Shown: positions 50,685 through 60,000 of the stretch, in pieces
Numbering within the stretch: position 1 is the stretch's first letter
How the letters are laid out: the number at the start of each line of letters is the position of its first letter
Assembly (NCBI GenBank): GCA_016201405.1
Contig: JACQCZ010000017.1
Span: 62,001 to 126,000 of the forward strand
Direction of reading: 5' to 3'
DNA from: Candidatus Acetothermia bacterium
Lineage (GTDB): Bacteria > Bipolaricaulota > Bipolaricaulia > RBG-16-55-9
DNA: 64,000 nt
Notes under the pieces: generated by a model
What the model saw: only the letters and a program-made list of their open reading frames with translations
Databases searched by the model: none
Told to the model about the DNA's origin: nothing
Position numbers and translations under genes: made by a program

Positions 50685-51287
50685 TCAGCCTGCTCTTAGC
50701 TTCGGATTCCAAGGATATTCAATATAGCGTGCCGTTTCTGCAGCGGCCCTCTTCCCCAAAATCTTGGATACGACATAGAATGACATATCGATCCCAGCCG
50801 AGACGCCTGCCGATAAGATAATCTTTCCGTTGTCTACCACGCGCTCTTTATCCAGGACCTTAGCATCGGGAGCGAGCTCTTTGAGCATATCTAGTGCCAT
50901 AAAATGAGTTGTCGCTTTTAAGCCTTTGAGCAGCCCTGCCTCGGCCAAGACCAATGCTCCCGTGCAGACAGAGAGCAGATATTCACAACTCTCTGATTTC
51001 TCGCGTATCCAGTTTAGAACGTTCTCATTCTGTAGAAGCTTCCGCGTTCCGAATCCCCCAGGCACAACAATGATATCGGGCTCGGGGCATTGATCAATCA
51101 GATAACGCGGGTTGATGCTGAGAAGATTTCTGGCCAGCACGGGCTTTGGTCTCTCTGCGACTGTGTAGACGTTGAAAGGCTCTAAATTATCACGTTTGCC
51201 AGTTACGGAAAAGACTTCAAATGGACCGCAAAAATCAAGAACCTCAACCTCGTCAAAGATGAGAATGGCCACATTACGACTCTTCAT
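50685..51287 (-). CDS. DJ-1/PfpI family protein
   Basis: A 200-residue class I glutamine amidotransferase-like protein. The nucleophile elbow is LLSVCTGALVLAEAGLLKGL with Cys near residue 107, and an N-terminal FDEVEVLDFCGPFEVFSV segment and VVPGGFG are present. The sequence is closest to the isonitrile hydratase/AraC-associated subgroup (ATTHFMALDML, VVDNGKIILSAGVSAGIDMS). There is no HTH domain, so it is not a regulator. Its presence inside a Mo-cofactor operon is unusual. The ATG overlaps the mocA stop by ATGA and AAAAGGAGC supports the start. Its role is unknown; hydration of an isonitrile or protection against glycation are family options. Confidence 0.85.
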   Translation of the reverse strand: MKSRNVAILIFDEVEVLDFCGPFEVFSVTGKRDNLEPFNVYTVAERPKPVLARNLLSINPRYLIDQCPEPDIIVVPGGFGTRKLLQNENVLNWIREKSESCEYLLSVCTGALVLAEAGLLKGLKATTHFMALDMLKELAPDAKVLDKERVVDNGKIILSAGVSAGIDMSFYVVSKILGKRAAAETARYIEYPWNPKLRAG

Positions 51288-51913
51288 CCCAAGCTCCTTT
51301 TATCAAAGTCTCTTTTGATCAGCTCATACTCTTCTGGTGTGTCCATATCCCACTGGGTCACTTCTTCTCCAGATTCTAGAAGAATCTTTTCGGAATCTGC
51401 CCAGTGAGTTTTGACCAGACTCATCGCACTCGTCTCGCCCTGCAGCTTCATTACTTCTGGCCAAAGCTCACGGGGAAATAAAACTGGATGCCCCTTTTCG
51501 TCGTTCAGAACTGGAAACGTCAATTTACCCAGCTTAGCAAATTGCTCAATGACTCGATTGATAAGCGCACTTGTCATGAGGGGCATATCTCCAGGGAGGA
51601 AGAGCGCACCCAAAGCATTGCTTGGCATCTTTTTGATGGCTGTTCGAACAGAAGAAGCCCTTCCGGTCGGCCAATTCGGATTCTCGATCACACTCAGTTT
51701 TGAATGACGCCCAAGCTCTTCCAATGCTCGAATGATCTTTGGTCTCTCAAATCCAGTGATCAAAAAGATGCTCTCAAGCTGAGACTCAAGCATCGCTCTG
51801 GTCGTGTGATAAATTACAGCATGCCCGCAGAGAGGCATCAAAAGCTTGTTTCCGATCTCAAAACGGCTGCTATCTCCGGCGGCCAAAACTACACCGGGAA
51901 TCTTATCGCTCAT
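51284..51913 (-). CDS. mocA: MocA-like molybdenum cofactor cytidylyltransferase
   Basis: A 209-residue nucleotidyltransferase related to MobA but of the MocA type. The N-terminal loop is VVLAAGDSSRFEIGNKLLMP, and NPNWPTGRASSVRTAI, FLPGDMPLMTSALINRVI and FPVLNDEKGHPVLFPRELWP follow. MocA makes the cytosine dinucleotide form used by xanthine-oxidase-family enzymes, fitting the coxSLM-type genes upstream. The start (ATG 51913, or 51916) lies inside the end of the xdhC-like gene; the longer open frame upstream is rejected because the family begins here. It overlaps the DJ-1/PfpI gene by ATGA. Confidence 0.85.
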   Translation of the reverse strand: MSDKIPGVVLAAGDSSRFEIGNKLLMPLCGHAVIYHTTRAMLESQLESIFLITGFERPKIIRALEELGRHSKLSVIENPNWPTGRASSVRTAIKKMPSNALGALFLPGDMPLMTSALINRVIEQFAKLGKLTFPVLNDEKGHPVLFPRELWPEVMKLQGETSAMSLVKTHWADSEKILLESGEEVTQWDMDTPEEYELIKRDFDKRSLG

Positions 51914-53027
51914 CATGGATTGGAGAATTTCGCTCGCGTAAAAAGCCGCCGAGCCGCCCATTCTGGTAGGCCAGAATCTCGCTGAGGATGCTGAGTGCAA
52001 TCTCTTCAGGGGTCTCTGCGCCGAGGTCAAGCCCAATTGGGGCATGCAATCTTGCTAATGTTTTTTTACTTGGCTTGCCTATCTCTTTCTCGATCTCGGC
52101 CAGCAACTCTTCCGTCCGTGATCGCGGACCAATTTGCCCAATGTACTGCACATCACTTTTGATGACATTCTTCAAAATCTCAAGATCATAGAGATAGTTG
52201 TGCGTCATAATAACAACAAACATTCTGGAATCGAGTGAAACTTTGTCTGGGAATTCTGTAGGATGGGCATAGATGAGCTTCTCGATATCAGGAAATCTTT
52301 CTCTTCTTAAATATTCCGCACGGTGATCGACAACTGTGACTTGGAACCCCAATTGGAGCGCCATCTGGGCGAGCGGCTGGGCATCAAAACCGGCTCCAAA
52401 GATGACAAGTCTTTCTGACGGCTCTATTCTCTCAGCATAGATTCGGATCTTCTCTTTCCCAAGAGAGAGTGACTTTGTAAAGGTTCTCGTTTTTTCGGGA
52501 AACTTTTCTAGCTCTGCAAAGATGGCTTCATCCCATTTTGATGGGTCTGAAGTCATGCCAACAAGTTTTTCTGGAATAAAGAGCCAGTGCTTCCCAGTCG
52601 ACAAGTCGGTTGACTGACTCTCGATTGCCACAGCGAGAGTGCAAGAGACTTCATTCTGCAGCAATCCAAGCAGCGATGAATAAAGATGAGTTTCTGATTT
52701 TTTTTGTACGACAGGTTCAATAAAAACCTCAATGGTGCCCCGGCAACCTAGACCCGTGCCGGCGATGATGTCCATCTCTTCTCTCGTATCAAAGTGAAGA
52801 AGGTTTGATTTACCCGATGCGATAACTCTCTTTGCGGTGGAGATGACCTCGTCTTCAAGACAGCCTGCGCTAACAGCACCAAACTTCTCTGACTTGGTAA
52901 CAAGAAGACGAGCGCCTGGTTTGCGATAGGTCGAGCCGCTGGTGGCAACGACGGTCGCCAACGCGATGGGAGTCTTGGGCTGAAGAAGCGAATCTAATCG
53001 TGCGAAGATTTGGTGCTTCTCATACAT
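51903..53027 (-). CDS. XdhC/CoxI family Mo-hydroxylase maturation protein
   Basis: A 374-residue protein that in related systems binds the molybdenum cofactor, helps its sulfuration and passes it to the enzyme. The N-terminal XdhC domain has LATVVATSGSTYRKPGARLL and GAVSAGCLEDEVISTAKRV then GTGLGCRG. The C-terminal Rossmann domain has VIFGAGFDAQPLAQMALQLG and the VMTHNYLYDLEILKN, YIGQIGPRSRTEELLAEIEK and APIGLDLGAETPEEIALSIL blocks. All are complete. It overlaps both coxM (8 bases) and mocA, consistent with one translationally coupled operon. Confidence 0.92.
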   Translation of the reverse strand: MYEKHQIFARLDSLLQPKTPIALATVVATSGSTYRKPGARLLVTKSEKFGAVSAGCLEDEVISTAKRVIASGKSNLLHFDTREEMDIIAGTGLGCRGTIEVFIEPVVQKKSETHLYSSLLGLLQNEVSCTLAVAIESQSTDLSTGKHWLFIPEKLVGMTSDPSKWDEAIFAELEKFPEKTRTFTKSLSLGKEKIRIYAERIEPSERLVIFGAGFDAQPLAQMALQLGFQVTVVDHRAEYLRRERFPDIEKLIYAHPTEFPDKVSLDSRMFVVIMTHNYLYDLEILKNVIKSDVQYIGQIGPRSRTEELLAEIEKEIGKPSKKTLARLHAPIGLDLGAETPEEIALSILSEILAYQNGRLGGFLRERNSPIHDER

Positions 53028-54066
53028 TACTGCCCATTGTAGCGAGTTCTGTGAGCGCTCGCTTTAGATAGACTGGAGCCATCCGCTTGCGATAGAAGAG
53101 ATGAAAGTCAGTATTGTCAAGCGGACGGGCAGGATTAAAGACAGATTGAGATGCAGCTTCAATCTGATTCTCTGTCAGCCTCTTCCCAGTCAGAATATTC
53201 TGAGCCTCTGCCATCTCAAAGGGACAGGAGCCAATACCACCCAGAACTACTTTTGCATGTTCCACTGTGCCATCCTTTGCCTGCTTCAGTGCCACGGCAA
53301 CTCCAAGCACAGGGAAATCAAACGACTCACGCCGTCGCAGCTTCCAATAGGTGCTCTTGATGCCGTCCGATGGCGGCAATTGAATCTCAGTGAGGATCTC
53401 ATCATGAGCTTTGCTGAGATAGAACATGCCATCGTCGTTGTACAAGTCTTTTACTGAAATGACACGCTCACCTTTGCTGCCGATGAGCTTTAGTTTTGCG
53501 CCAAGTGCAATTAACATCGGTGCGCTATCGGTCGATGAGACGGCCCAGCAGCGTGAGCTTCCTGGTGCCACCCGGCATGGGACTCCACTCTGGTTGAGCT
53601 TTGAGTCTTGCAGAACGGGCCAGCCCTTGCCGCTTGGAGCCTTCATACACCATCCAATCGCTTGTCGCCAGTGATGAGTCTGATCGTAATAATTGCACCT
53701 CGTATCGAGACAGAGATTGCCGCCAATCGTGCCCATGTTTCGTAGTATCGGTGTCGATACGGCTCCTGCTGCTTTGGCAAGTCCTGCATAGCTCTCCTGA
53801 ACAACAGAGTGACTACTGACCTCCGTAAGAGTCGCACTTGCGCCCAGTGTGAGCCCAGATTTTGCACTGCCCGAAATCCTATCCAGATCATCAATTTTGC
53901 GCAGTCCGATGAGTGTCTTGGGAAGGAACTGGCGGCGCTTCATCTTCGGGTAGATATCGGTTCCGCCAGCTACAATCATGGCCGCAGGTCCTTGATCTGC
54001 CAGAATCTTGCAGGCATCATTGATGTTTTGAGGGGTAAGGTATTGAAACTTAGGGAGTCGTAGCAT
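53020..54066 (-). CDS. FAD-binding subunit of a 4-hydroxybenzoyl-CoA reductase-like molybdenum hydroxylase
   Basis: A 348-residue FAD subunit (CoxM/CutM fold). The FAD motif AMIVAGGTDIYPKMKRRQ is near residue 30 and TIGGNLCLDTRCNYYDQTHH follows. Four Cys at positions 124, 140, 164 and 173 match the spacing of the [4Fe-4S] ligands known in the 4-hydroxybenzoyl-CoA reductase beta subunit (first-to-second 16, third-to-fourth 9). The second-to-third gap is 24 instead of 8, an insertion of about 16 residues. VAPGSSRCWAVSSTDSAP is another hallmark of that subgroup. The subunit would carry electrons between FAD, the extra cluster and the 2Fe-2S subunit. It lies three bases after coxL. Confidence 0.88.
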   Translation of the reverse strand: MLRLPKFQYLTPQNINDACKILADQGPAAMIVAGGTDIYPKMKRRQFLPKTLIGLRKIDDLDRISGSAKSGLTLGASATLTEVSSHSVVQESYAGLAKAAGAVSTPILRNMGTIGGNLCLDTRCNYYDQTHHWRQAIGWCMKAPSGKGWPVLQDSKLNQSGVPCRVAPGSSRCWAVSSTDSAPMLIALGAKLKLIGSKGERVISVKDLYNDDGMFYLSKAHDEILTEIQLPPSDGIKSTYWKLRRRESFDFPVLGVAVALKQAKDGTVEHAKVVLGGIGSCPFEMAEAQNILTGKRLTENQIEAASQSVFNPARPLDNTDFHLFYRKRMAPVYLKRALTELATMGSNV

Positions 54067-54069
54067 GAT

Positions 54070-56454
54070 CTATCTTTTCCACTCGGCCGGAACTTCCACT
54101 TTGACGGGCTCCGGAAAGTTGTAGCTGGGGATGCCCTTGGGGCCGACTCGCGGCGGATTACCCTTCTTCTTCTCTTCCAGAGCTTTGAGGACCTTTTCTG
54201 GAGTGATCGGAATCTCGTCAATGTGGATTCCCAGCGCATTATAGACGGCATTGGCCACGGCAGGAATGACCGGGCTGAGTGGGCCTTGCCCTGCTTCCTT
54301 GGCACCAAACGGGCCATTTGGCTCATCGGTCTCGACCAGAATTGTCTCAACCGGAGGCATCTCTTTGAAAGTGAGGCTCTTATAGTCCAGAAGCGATGGA
54401 ATTTTGTGCAAATTTTTCCTGAAATCTTGTTCTTCCATCAAGACCTCGCCAAGCCCCATATAGACGCTGCCTTCGACTTGGCCAATGACCGAGAGAGGAT
54501 TGAGTGCCCGGCCAATGTCATGCGCGATCCAGATCTTTTCCACCTTGACCTCGCCCGTCTCTGCATCACAATCAACTTCTGCCACACAGGTCGAAAAGCT
54601 GTAAGCGGGTGATGGCCCAACGCCCGAGCCTTTGTACTGGCCTATTTTGGGGGCGGGCTTGTAGCTCCCTACGGCGCCTATGGGTCCAAATTTGGCTTCA
54701 GCCAATTGTGCTGCATCTTTGAATGAAAGCTTGTTTTCAGGGTTTTCTTTATCAAAAATGACTCGGTCTCGTGCTTCTAATTTCTCAATGGAGACATCCA
54801 TCTCTTCGGCTGCCGCCTCGAAGATCGGCTCTCGCACTTTCATTGCGGCATCGATCGCTGCGTGCCCCATCATCATGGTCACGCGGCTTGAATAGGTCCC
54901 CAGATCGATCGGCGTCAGATCCGTATCTGCAGTCACAAGGCTGACATCCGTTTGGTAGAGTCCGAGGACTTCTGCTACCAGTGAGGCCAGCACGGTGTTT
55001 GAGCCCTGGCCAATATCAATCGCTCCTGAAAATGCCGTCACCAAGCCAGAGCGGTCGACCTGAATCTGGACTTCAGACTGAGGCAGCTCGTTCCAGTAAA
55101 TAGGAAGCCCAGCGCCGCAAATATAAGTGCTGAGCGCAAAGCCGATTCCTTTGCCTTTGGGAAGCTTTCCAAATTTTGTCTTCCAGCCTGATGCCTTGAG
55201 TACTTCCTCGGTGCACTCTTTTGAGCCATTGCTGTTGATCTTGAGCCAGTTGACCGTGACATGGTTTGGTCCGGTCATGTTCTTCTGCCGGATAGCGATG
55301 GGGTCGAGCTTCAGATCCTCGGCCAGTCTGTCGAGCTGGCGCTCGATCGCAAATCGCGGCTGTGGAGTGCCGTGAGCTCGCTTTGGTCCGCAGGCAGGTT
55401 TATTGGTGAAAGCCCGAATCGCCTGGAATCTGTAATTGGGAATTTTGTATGTGACGGTTTGTAATGCTCCTGTGTAATATATGCTCGCGGGCCCGTATGA
55501 GCCATAGGCGCCGCCGTCAAGAAAAGACTTGAAGTGCATTGCGGTGATTTTCCCATCTTTCGTCACACCCGTTTTGACCCACATCAGAACCGGGTGGCGC
55601 CCACGATGGGCATAGAAGACCTCTTCACGGGTCAGCGTGATCTTGATGGGTCTGCCAATCAGCATACTCAGCTTGCAGGCGCAGATTTCGTGTGAGAAGG
55701 GATCATCTTTGCCGCCAAAGCCGCCGCCAACAGGAGCAGCGACCACCCGAATCTTGTGATCCGGAAGCTCTAAGACTTTGGCCAACGCCCGATGCACATA
55801 GTGAGGGGTCTGTGTTGCGCTCCAAATCGTCATCTTCTCCTCTGATGGATTCCAGGATGCAACGGCAGAGTGCTGTTCCATGGGAAGGTGCGTATTTCCC
55901 TGATAGAAATAGACATCTTCTCGGATGTGATCGGCCTCTCCAAACCCGCCATCCACATCTCCAAAATCGATCGAGACAATTTTGTGAAGATTGCCCTCCG
56001 GCCCATAGTCATGAATGCGAGGCTCTTTGATATTGATCGCATCTTCAAGCGACATGACGGCCTTGAGTGGCTCATATTGGACGTCAATGAGCAAGAGAGC
56101 CTCTTCGGCAGTCTCTTCATCCAGCGCTGCAACCGCAACAACGGGCTCGCCGACATAGCGAACTCTGTCCAATGCCAATGCATGCTCGTCCTGGCTGGTC
56201 GGCATGATTCCGAATTGTATTGGAAGATCTCTTCCAGTAATCACTCCCAAAACGCCAGGCAGCTTTTCGGCTCTGCTCACATCGATCTTTTTGATGAGCG
56301 CGTGGGGGTGAATGCTGGGAAGAATTTTCCCATAGACCATGCGGGGCAGACGAAGATCATCGGCATATTTGGTGCGACCAGTGCATTTATCTCCGGCATC
56401 CACTCGTGGCAAGGACTTTCCAATGACTGAGAATTCGCTCTTTGCTTTGGCCAC
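54070..56454 (-). CDS. molybdenum-binding large subunit of a 4-hydroxybenzoyl-CoA reductase-like hydroxylase
   Basis: A 794-residue molybdopterin subunit of the xanthine oxidase family. Mo-pterin contacts are APVGGGFGGKDDPFSHEICA, YLDGGAYGSYG-like FLDGGAYGSYGPASIYYTGA, TNKPACGPKRAHGTPQPRFA and SGAIDIGQGSNTVLASLVAE. The proposed catalytic Glu is in GPFGAKEAGQGPLSP near residue 745. REEVFYAHRGRHPV and TNKPACGPKRAHG resemble HcrA rather than CO dehydrogenase, whose CSFR-type active-site loop is absent. The enzyme probably hydroxylates or dehydroxylates an aromatic CoA ester or heterocycle; the substrate is inferred, not read. Confidence 0.9.
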   Translation of the reverse strand: MAKAKSEFSVIGKSLPRVDAGDKCTGRTKYADDLRLPRMVYGKILPSIHPHALIKKIDVSRAEKLPGVLGVITGRDLPIQFGIMPTSQDEHALALDRVRYVGEPVVAVAALDEETAEEALLLIDVQYEPLKAVMSLEDAINIKEPRIHDYGPEGNLHKIVSIDFGDVDGGFGEADHIREDVYFYQGNTHLPMEQHSAVASWNPSEEKMTIWSATQTPHYVHRALAKVLELPDHKIRVVAAPVGGGFGGKDDPFSHEICACKLSMLIGRPIKITLTREEVFYAHRGRHPVLMWVKTGVTKDGKITAMHFKSFLDGGAYGSYGPASIYYTGALQTVTYKIPNYRFQAIRAFTNKPACGPKRAHGTPQPRFAIERQLDRLAEDLKLDPIAIRQKNMTGPNHVTVNWLKINSNGSKECTEEVLKASGWKTKFGKLPKGKGIGFALSTYICGAGLPIYWNELPQSEVQIQVDRSGLVTAFSGAIDIGQGSNTVLASLVAEVLGLYQTDVSLVTADTDLTPIDLGTYSSRVTMMMGHAAIDAAMKVREPIFEAAAEEMDVSIEKLEARDRVIFDKENPENKLSFKDAAQLAEAKFGPIGAVGSYKPAPKIGQYKGSGVGPSPAYSFSTCVAEVDCDAETGEVKVEKIWIAHDIGRALNPLSVIGQVEGSVYMGLGEVLMEEQDFRKNLHKIPSLLDYKSLTFKEMPPVETILVETDEPNGPFGAKEAGQGPLSPVIPAVANAVYNALGIHIDEIPITPEKVLKALEEKKKGNPPRVGPKGIPSYNFPEPVKVEVPAEWKR

Positions 56455-56458
56455 GCTC

Positions 56459-56947
56459 TTACTCCTTTGAAGCGCCCAGCCGGGAGGCTGTCAATTCGAC
56501 GGCTTCAATAATCTTCCAGTAGCCAGTGCAGCGGCAGAGATTTCCAGAGAGCGCCTCTTTGATCTCATCTTGGCTTGGATTCTTATTCTCATCAAGCAAT
56601 GCTTTGGAGCTCAGCAGCATTCCCGGAGTGCAGTAGCCACACTGAGCCGCTTGCAGCTCGATAAATGCCTGCTGAATGGGGTGAAGCTTTCCGTTCTGCT
56701 CAAGTCCTTCAATGGTGGTGATCTTCTGCCCCTGGATCTCAACTCCTAATGTGAGGCATGAAAGAATGGGCTGGTCATTGATCAGCACTGTGCAGGTCCC
56801 ACACTCACCCACTTCACAGCCGTGCTTCGTTCCGGTCAGGTCTAAATCTTCACGCAGAATCTCTAATAGGGTCTTGTTGACTGTAACAGCAACCTCATAA
56901 CGCTCGCCATTGATTTGAAGAGTGATCAGAGTTTTTTGAGATTCCAA
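56459..56947 (-). CDS. [2Fe-2S] subunit of the molybdenum hydroxylase
   Basis: A 162-residue small iron-sulfur subunit. The plant-type cluster motif is CEVGECGTCTVL, followed by C in PILSCLTL. The second cluster motif is CGYCTPGM with CRCTGYWKIIEAVE near the C-terminus. The start is set at a TTG (56947) behind AAGGGGGG: a promoter inside the longer open frame (56984-57013) would start transcription near 56977, so codons further upstream cannot be translated. It is the first gene of the twelve-gene run and passes electrons from the Mo site. Confidence 0.9.
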   Translation of the reverse strand: MESQKTLITLQINGERYEVAVTVNKTLLEILREDLDLTGTKHGCEVGECGTCTVLINDQPILSCLTLGVEIQGQKITTIEGLEQNGKLHPIQQAFIELQAAQCGYCTPGMLLSSKALLDENKNPSQDEIKEALSGNLCRCTGYWKIIEAVELTASRLGASKE

Positions 56948-56983
56948 CAGGCCCCCCTTAGTCTTCGCTGTGCCGACCGCACC

Positions 56984-57013
56984 AGTATAGAACATAATCA
57001 AGGAGCCTTACAA
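56984..57013 (-). promoter_or_regulatory. promoter of the molybdenum hydroxylase/cofactor operon
   Basis: Minus-strand TTGTAA (57008-57013), 18 bases, TATACT (56984-56989). It lies in the short gap between the giant regulator gene and the coxS-type gene. No obvious palindrome overlaps it. Confidence 0.55.
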
Positions 57014-57056
57014 GAATCTTGGGGGTGAGACTCTGTCAGACTATTTTTCGATCTAC

Positions 57057-60000
57057 TTAGCTGAAGTTGGGAAATTTACGCAATTGCTCTACAAGCCCCT
57101 GATATAAAGCCTCGCTCTCTAGAGCGGAAGTGAGCTTCTTATGAAGAGTTCTTGCGCTGCGCGGATGAATCTCCAGGCGGTCGATCAGCGTATCTCTTGC
57201 ACCCTCATTGCTGCCTAAATCTGCGATCAGCAAAAGACCTTGAAAGAGCTTGGAGATAGGCAGATTGCTGTTGGCAAAGATCGTCCCTGTGCGGTCGGCA
57301 AAGGTCTTTTTGCAATTCGTGCAGAGATAGCGCTTCTCTCTTGAGCTGCTTACATGGCCATGAATTCGCACCTTTTGCCCCTGGCAATAGGGACAAATCA
57401 CTCCATTGGCCCAACGGATCCGCCGCAGCAGCTCATAGCATTCCGGGTCGTCGCGCTGAATAGATCGCACAGAATCCTCCAGACTCTTGGCAATCTCGCT
57501 GTGAATAGGGACATTCTTGAGGTAACTCGAGCGCAGCCGCTCATTGCATATTTTTGCAGCCTGCTCCATCAGAATGTGATAGGCTTTGCGGAGCGAGGCC
57601 TTCGCCTCCTCGGGGCGGTCCATGCCCGACAAGACCTGATAGCTGCGAAACCAGACCCACGGTCCATACAAAGTGTGGTTCAGCACGCCCAAGATCTCTA
57701 AAGCCATTTCTGAGCTCTGAAAGGCGCCTGTGAGATTCCCCAGAATTAGATGGCTGTGACTCTCATCCATGTGAAGAAGCATCTCTTCACCCTTTTGTTT
57801 CATGGCGCGGCTGATCACCAATGCTTCTCGATAATGATCTAAGGCGAGTTGTGGGTCTCCAGAATCATGCAGCATCTCTCCTACGTTTCTCAGCACCACA
57901 CCCATGTTCCTTTGATCGTTGTTCTGCCGATGCAGGCGAATGGCCTCTCGCCCTATTTGAATAGCCTGTTGCATCTCGCCAAGACGCCAATAGATTATGC
58001 TCAGATTTCCCAATGCCAGTGCTTCGCCCTGCTGTGAGCGAACTTCACAAAATGTGGTCAAAGAGTCGCTCAGGCACTCTTGTGCCTTTTTGTGCTCACC
58101 CAAAAACCAATATACCGCCCCCAGATTATTGAGATCGCTGGCACAAGCTCTCCGGTCACCGATCTCTTGGTGAATGCGAGCGGCCTCTCTCATATGTTCG
58201 ATGGCAACTTCAAATTGCCCGATATTGTGAGAGGCCAGGCCTAGATTTCCTAAAGAGCGGGCCTCCCCCCGGCGGTCTCCAATCTTGGCCGCTAGCTCCC
58301 GAACCTCGCTCAAGATCTTAATGGCCTCAGAATAATTCTCCTGCGTCCAGTGCATAGCTCCTCTAGCCAGCAGTGTCAGCGCCTTGCCGGGCAAGTCGTT
58401 GAGTCTCTCCCGTAATGCCAGCGCTTCGCTAAGCTGTTTCTCAGCCCTTTCAAAATCTCCTCTGCGCCACGATATACCAGCGAGATAATGCAGAGTTTCG
58501 GCGCGACTCTTATCATCGCCAAGCCTGATTTGCAGCTTGTATTCATCGTTCAGATAACTTAGAGCTGAGTCATAATCGGTCGTATACCAATAAATGAGAG
58601 CGATGCTGTGGAGGGAGCGGGCTTCCAGGGGTTCATCCGATATTGTCTTAGCGATTTCTAGAGCTTTATAACTCTCAAGCTGGGCCTCGGGGTACTTCGT
58701 CATGTCAATACAATATTTGGCTCTGAGGAGATGGGCATGTGCACTTTTAGCAGGATCTTGCAGACTCGCAGAAACCGCCAATACATCCTCGATATCTTTA
58801 GCTTGTGCCTCGCGATTGGCCAGGATCTCATGGAGCTTTATCCGCTCACAAAGAACCTCAAATTTCATTTCGTCTAGATGAGAATTGGCCTTGTCTTCTG
58901 AGGTTAAGCGGGCTAGATGCTCCAATGCCCTTTCGGCGAGCGAGAGCCCTTCTGAATTGCGAAAGCCGCGAACTGCGCGTTTCAATGAGGGAAGAATGTC
59001 ACGGAGTGCCTGCTCATGCAGACCGGCCAATCCATAGTGATAGGCAAAGAGCTCATAAGGGCGCTGATCGCCGTCTTCCAGGGAGTCTTCTAGAGATGCA
59101 GCCCAAATTCCGTGTAGATATGCGCGGCGATCTTGAGGAATCTCTTGATAGACCACCTCACGGATTTTGTCATGGGCGAAGTTGTAGCCCCCAGGATCTG
59201 AGAAGATTACCTGCATCTTCTCGAGGCTCTCTAGCTTTTGTCTGAGATCCTGCTCATTCTCGCCCAGATCCAATTGCTGACAGAACGTGGAAAGAAGTTT
59301 CGGGTCAGCATTCGACCCGATCACACTGATGGCTTGTGACAACGTGAGTAGTGGTGGATCCAGCCGGGCGATGCGCGTCCGGATGACTTGCTGAATCTCT
59401 TTGGGCAGGCGGCCTTCTCTCTGGTTGTCAATTTGGCTAATGTGATGCGCCCATCCTCCATCCGGAGCCATCTCGATCCTCTTCTCTTCAAACATAGATT
59501 GAAGCAAAAAGACGACAAAGAGCGGGTTGCCTCCGCTCTCTCTATGCAGAAAGCGCGCTAAGAGATCCAGATGAGGGGTCTGCGGAGCCGTTTTTTGCAA
59601 TAAATCATCCATCTCTATCCGCGTCAGGCGGTTCAATAAAAGACTTTTTGTATTCTTCTGGCGCGTTGGATGATCGGCATAACGGACCAGACGCCTGACT
59701 GGATGGGATTCATGCACTTCCTCACCTCGATAGGTGGCCATCAAAAGGACGCGGCTTTGGGACAGGCGTGCGCTGGCATAGTCCATCCAGTCAAGAATGG
59801 AAGAGTCTGCCCATTGGAGATCATCCAGAAAGAGCAAGATAGGAGACTGAGTCTCGCTAAGCCGTAAAAGAAGCTGAGTGACTGCCTCGAAAAAACGCAA
59901 CCGCTCAAGCTCTGGACCGAGCGTAGGAATAACTTCTGGGGTTTGGATCAGACCTTCAACACCATGCAGCCAGGGGCGCAGAACAGATAGGCTAAACGCA

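Noticed and set aside
55870-56430. Plus-strand frame of 186 residues
   Set aside because: Antisense to the large Mo subunit; no recognisable motif.
54070-56454. Large Mo subunit as aerobic CO dehydrogenase CoxL
   Set aside because: The CO-dehydrogenase active-site loop with its special Cys (CSFR type) was not found, while hydroxybenzoyl-CoA-reductase-like segments are present.
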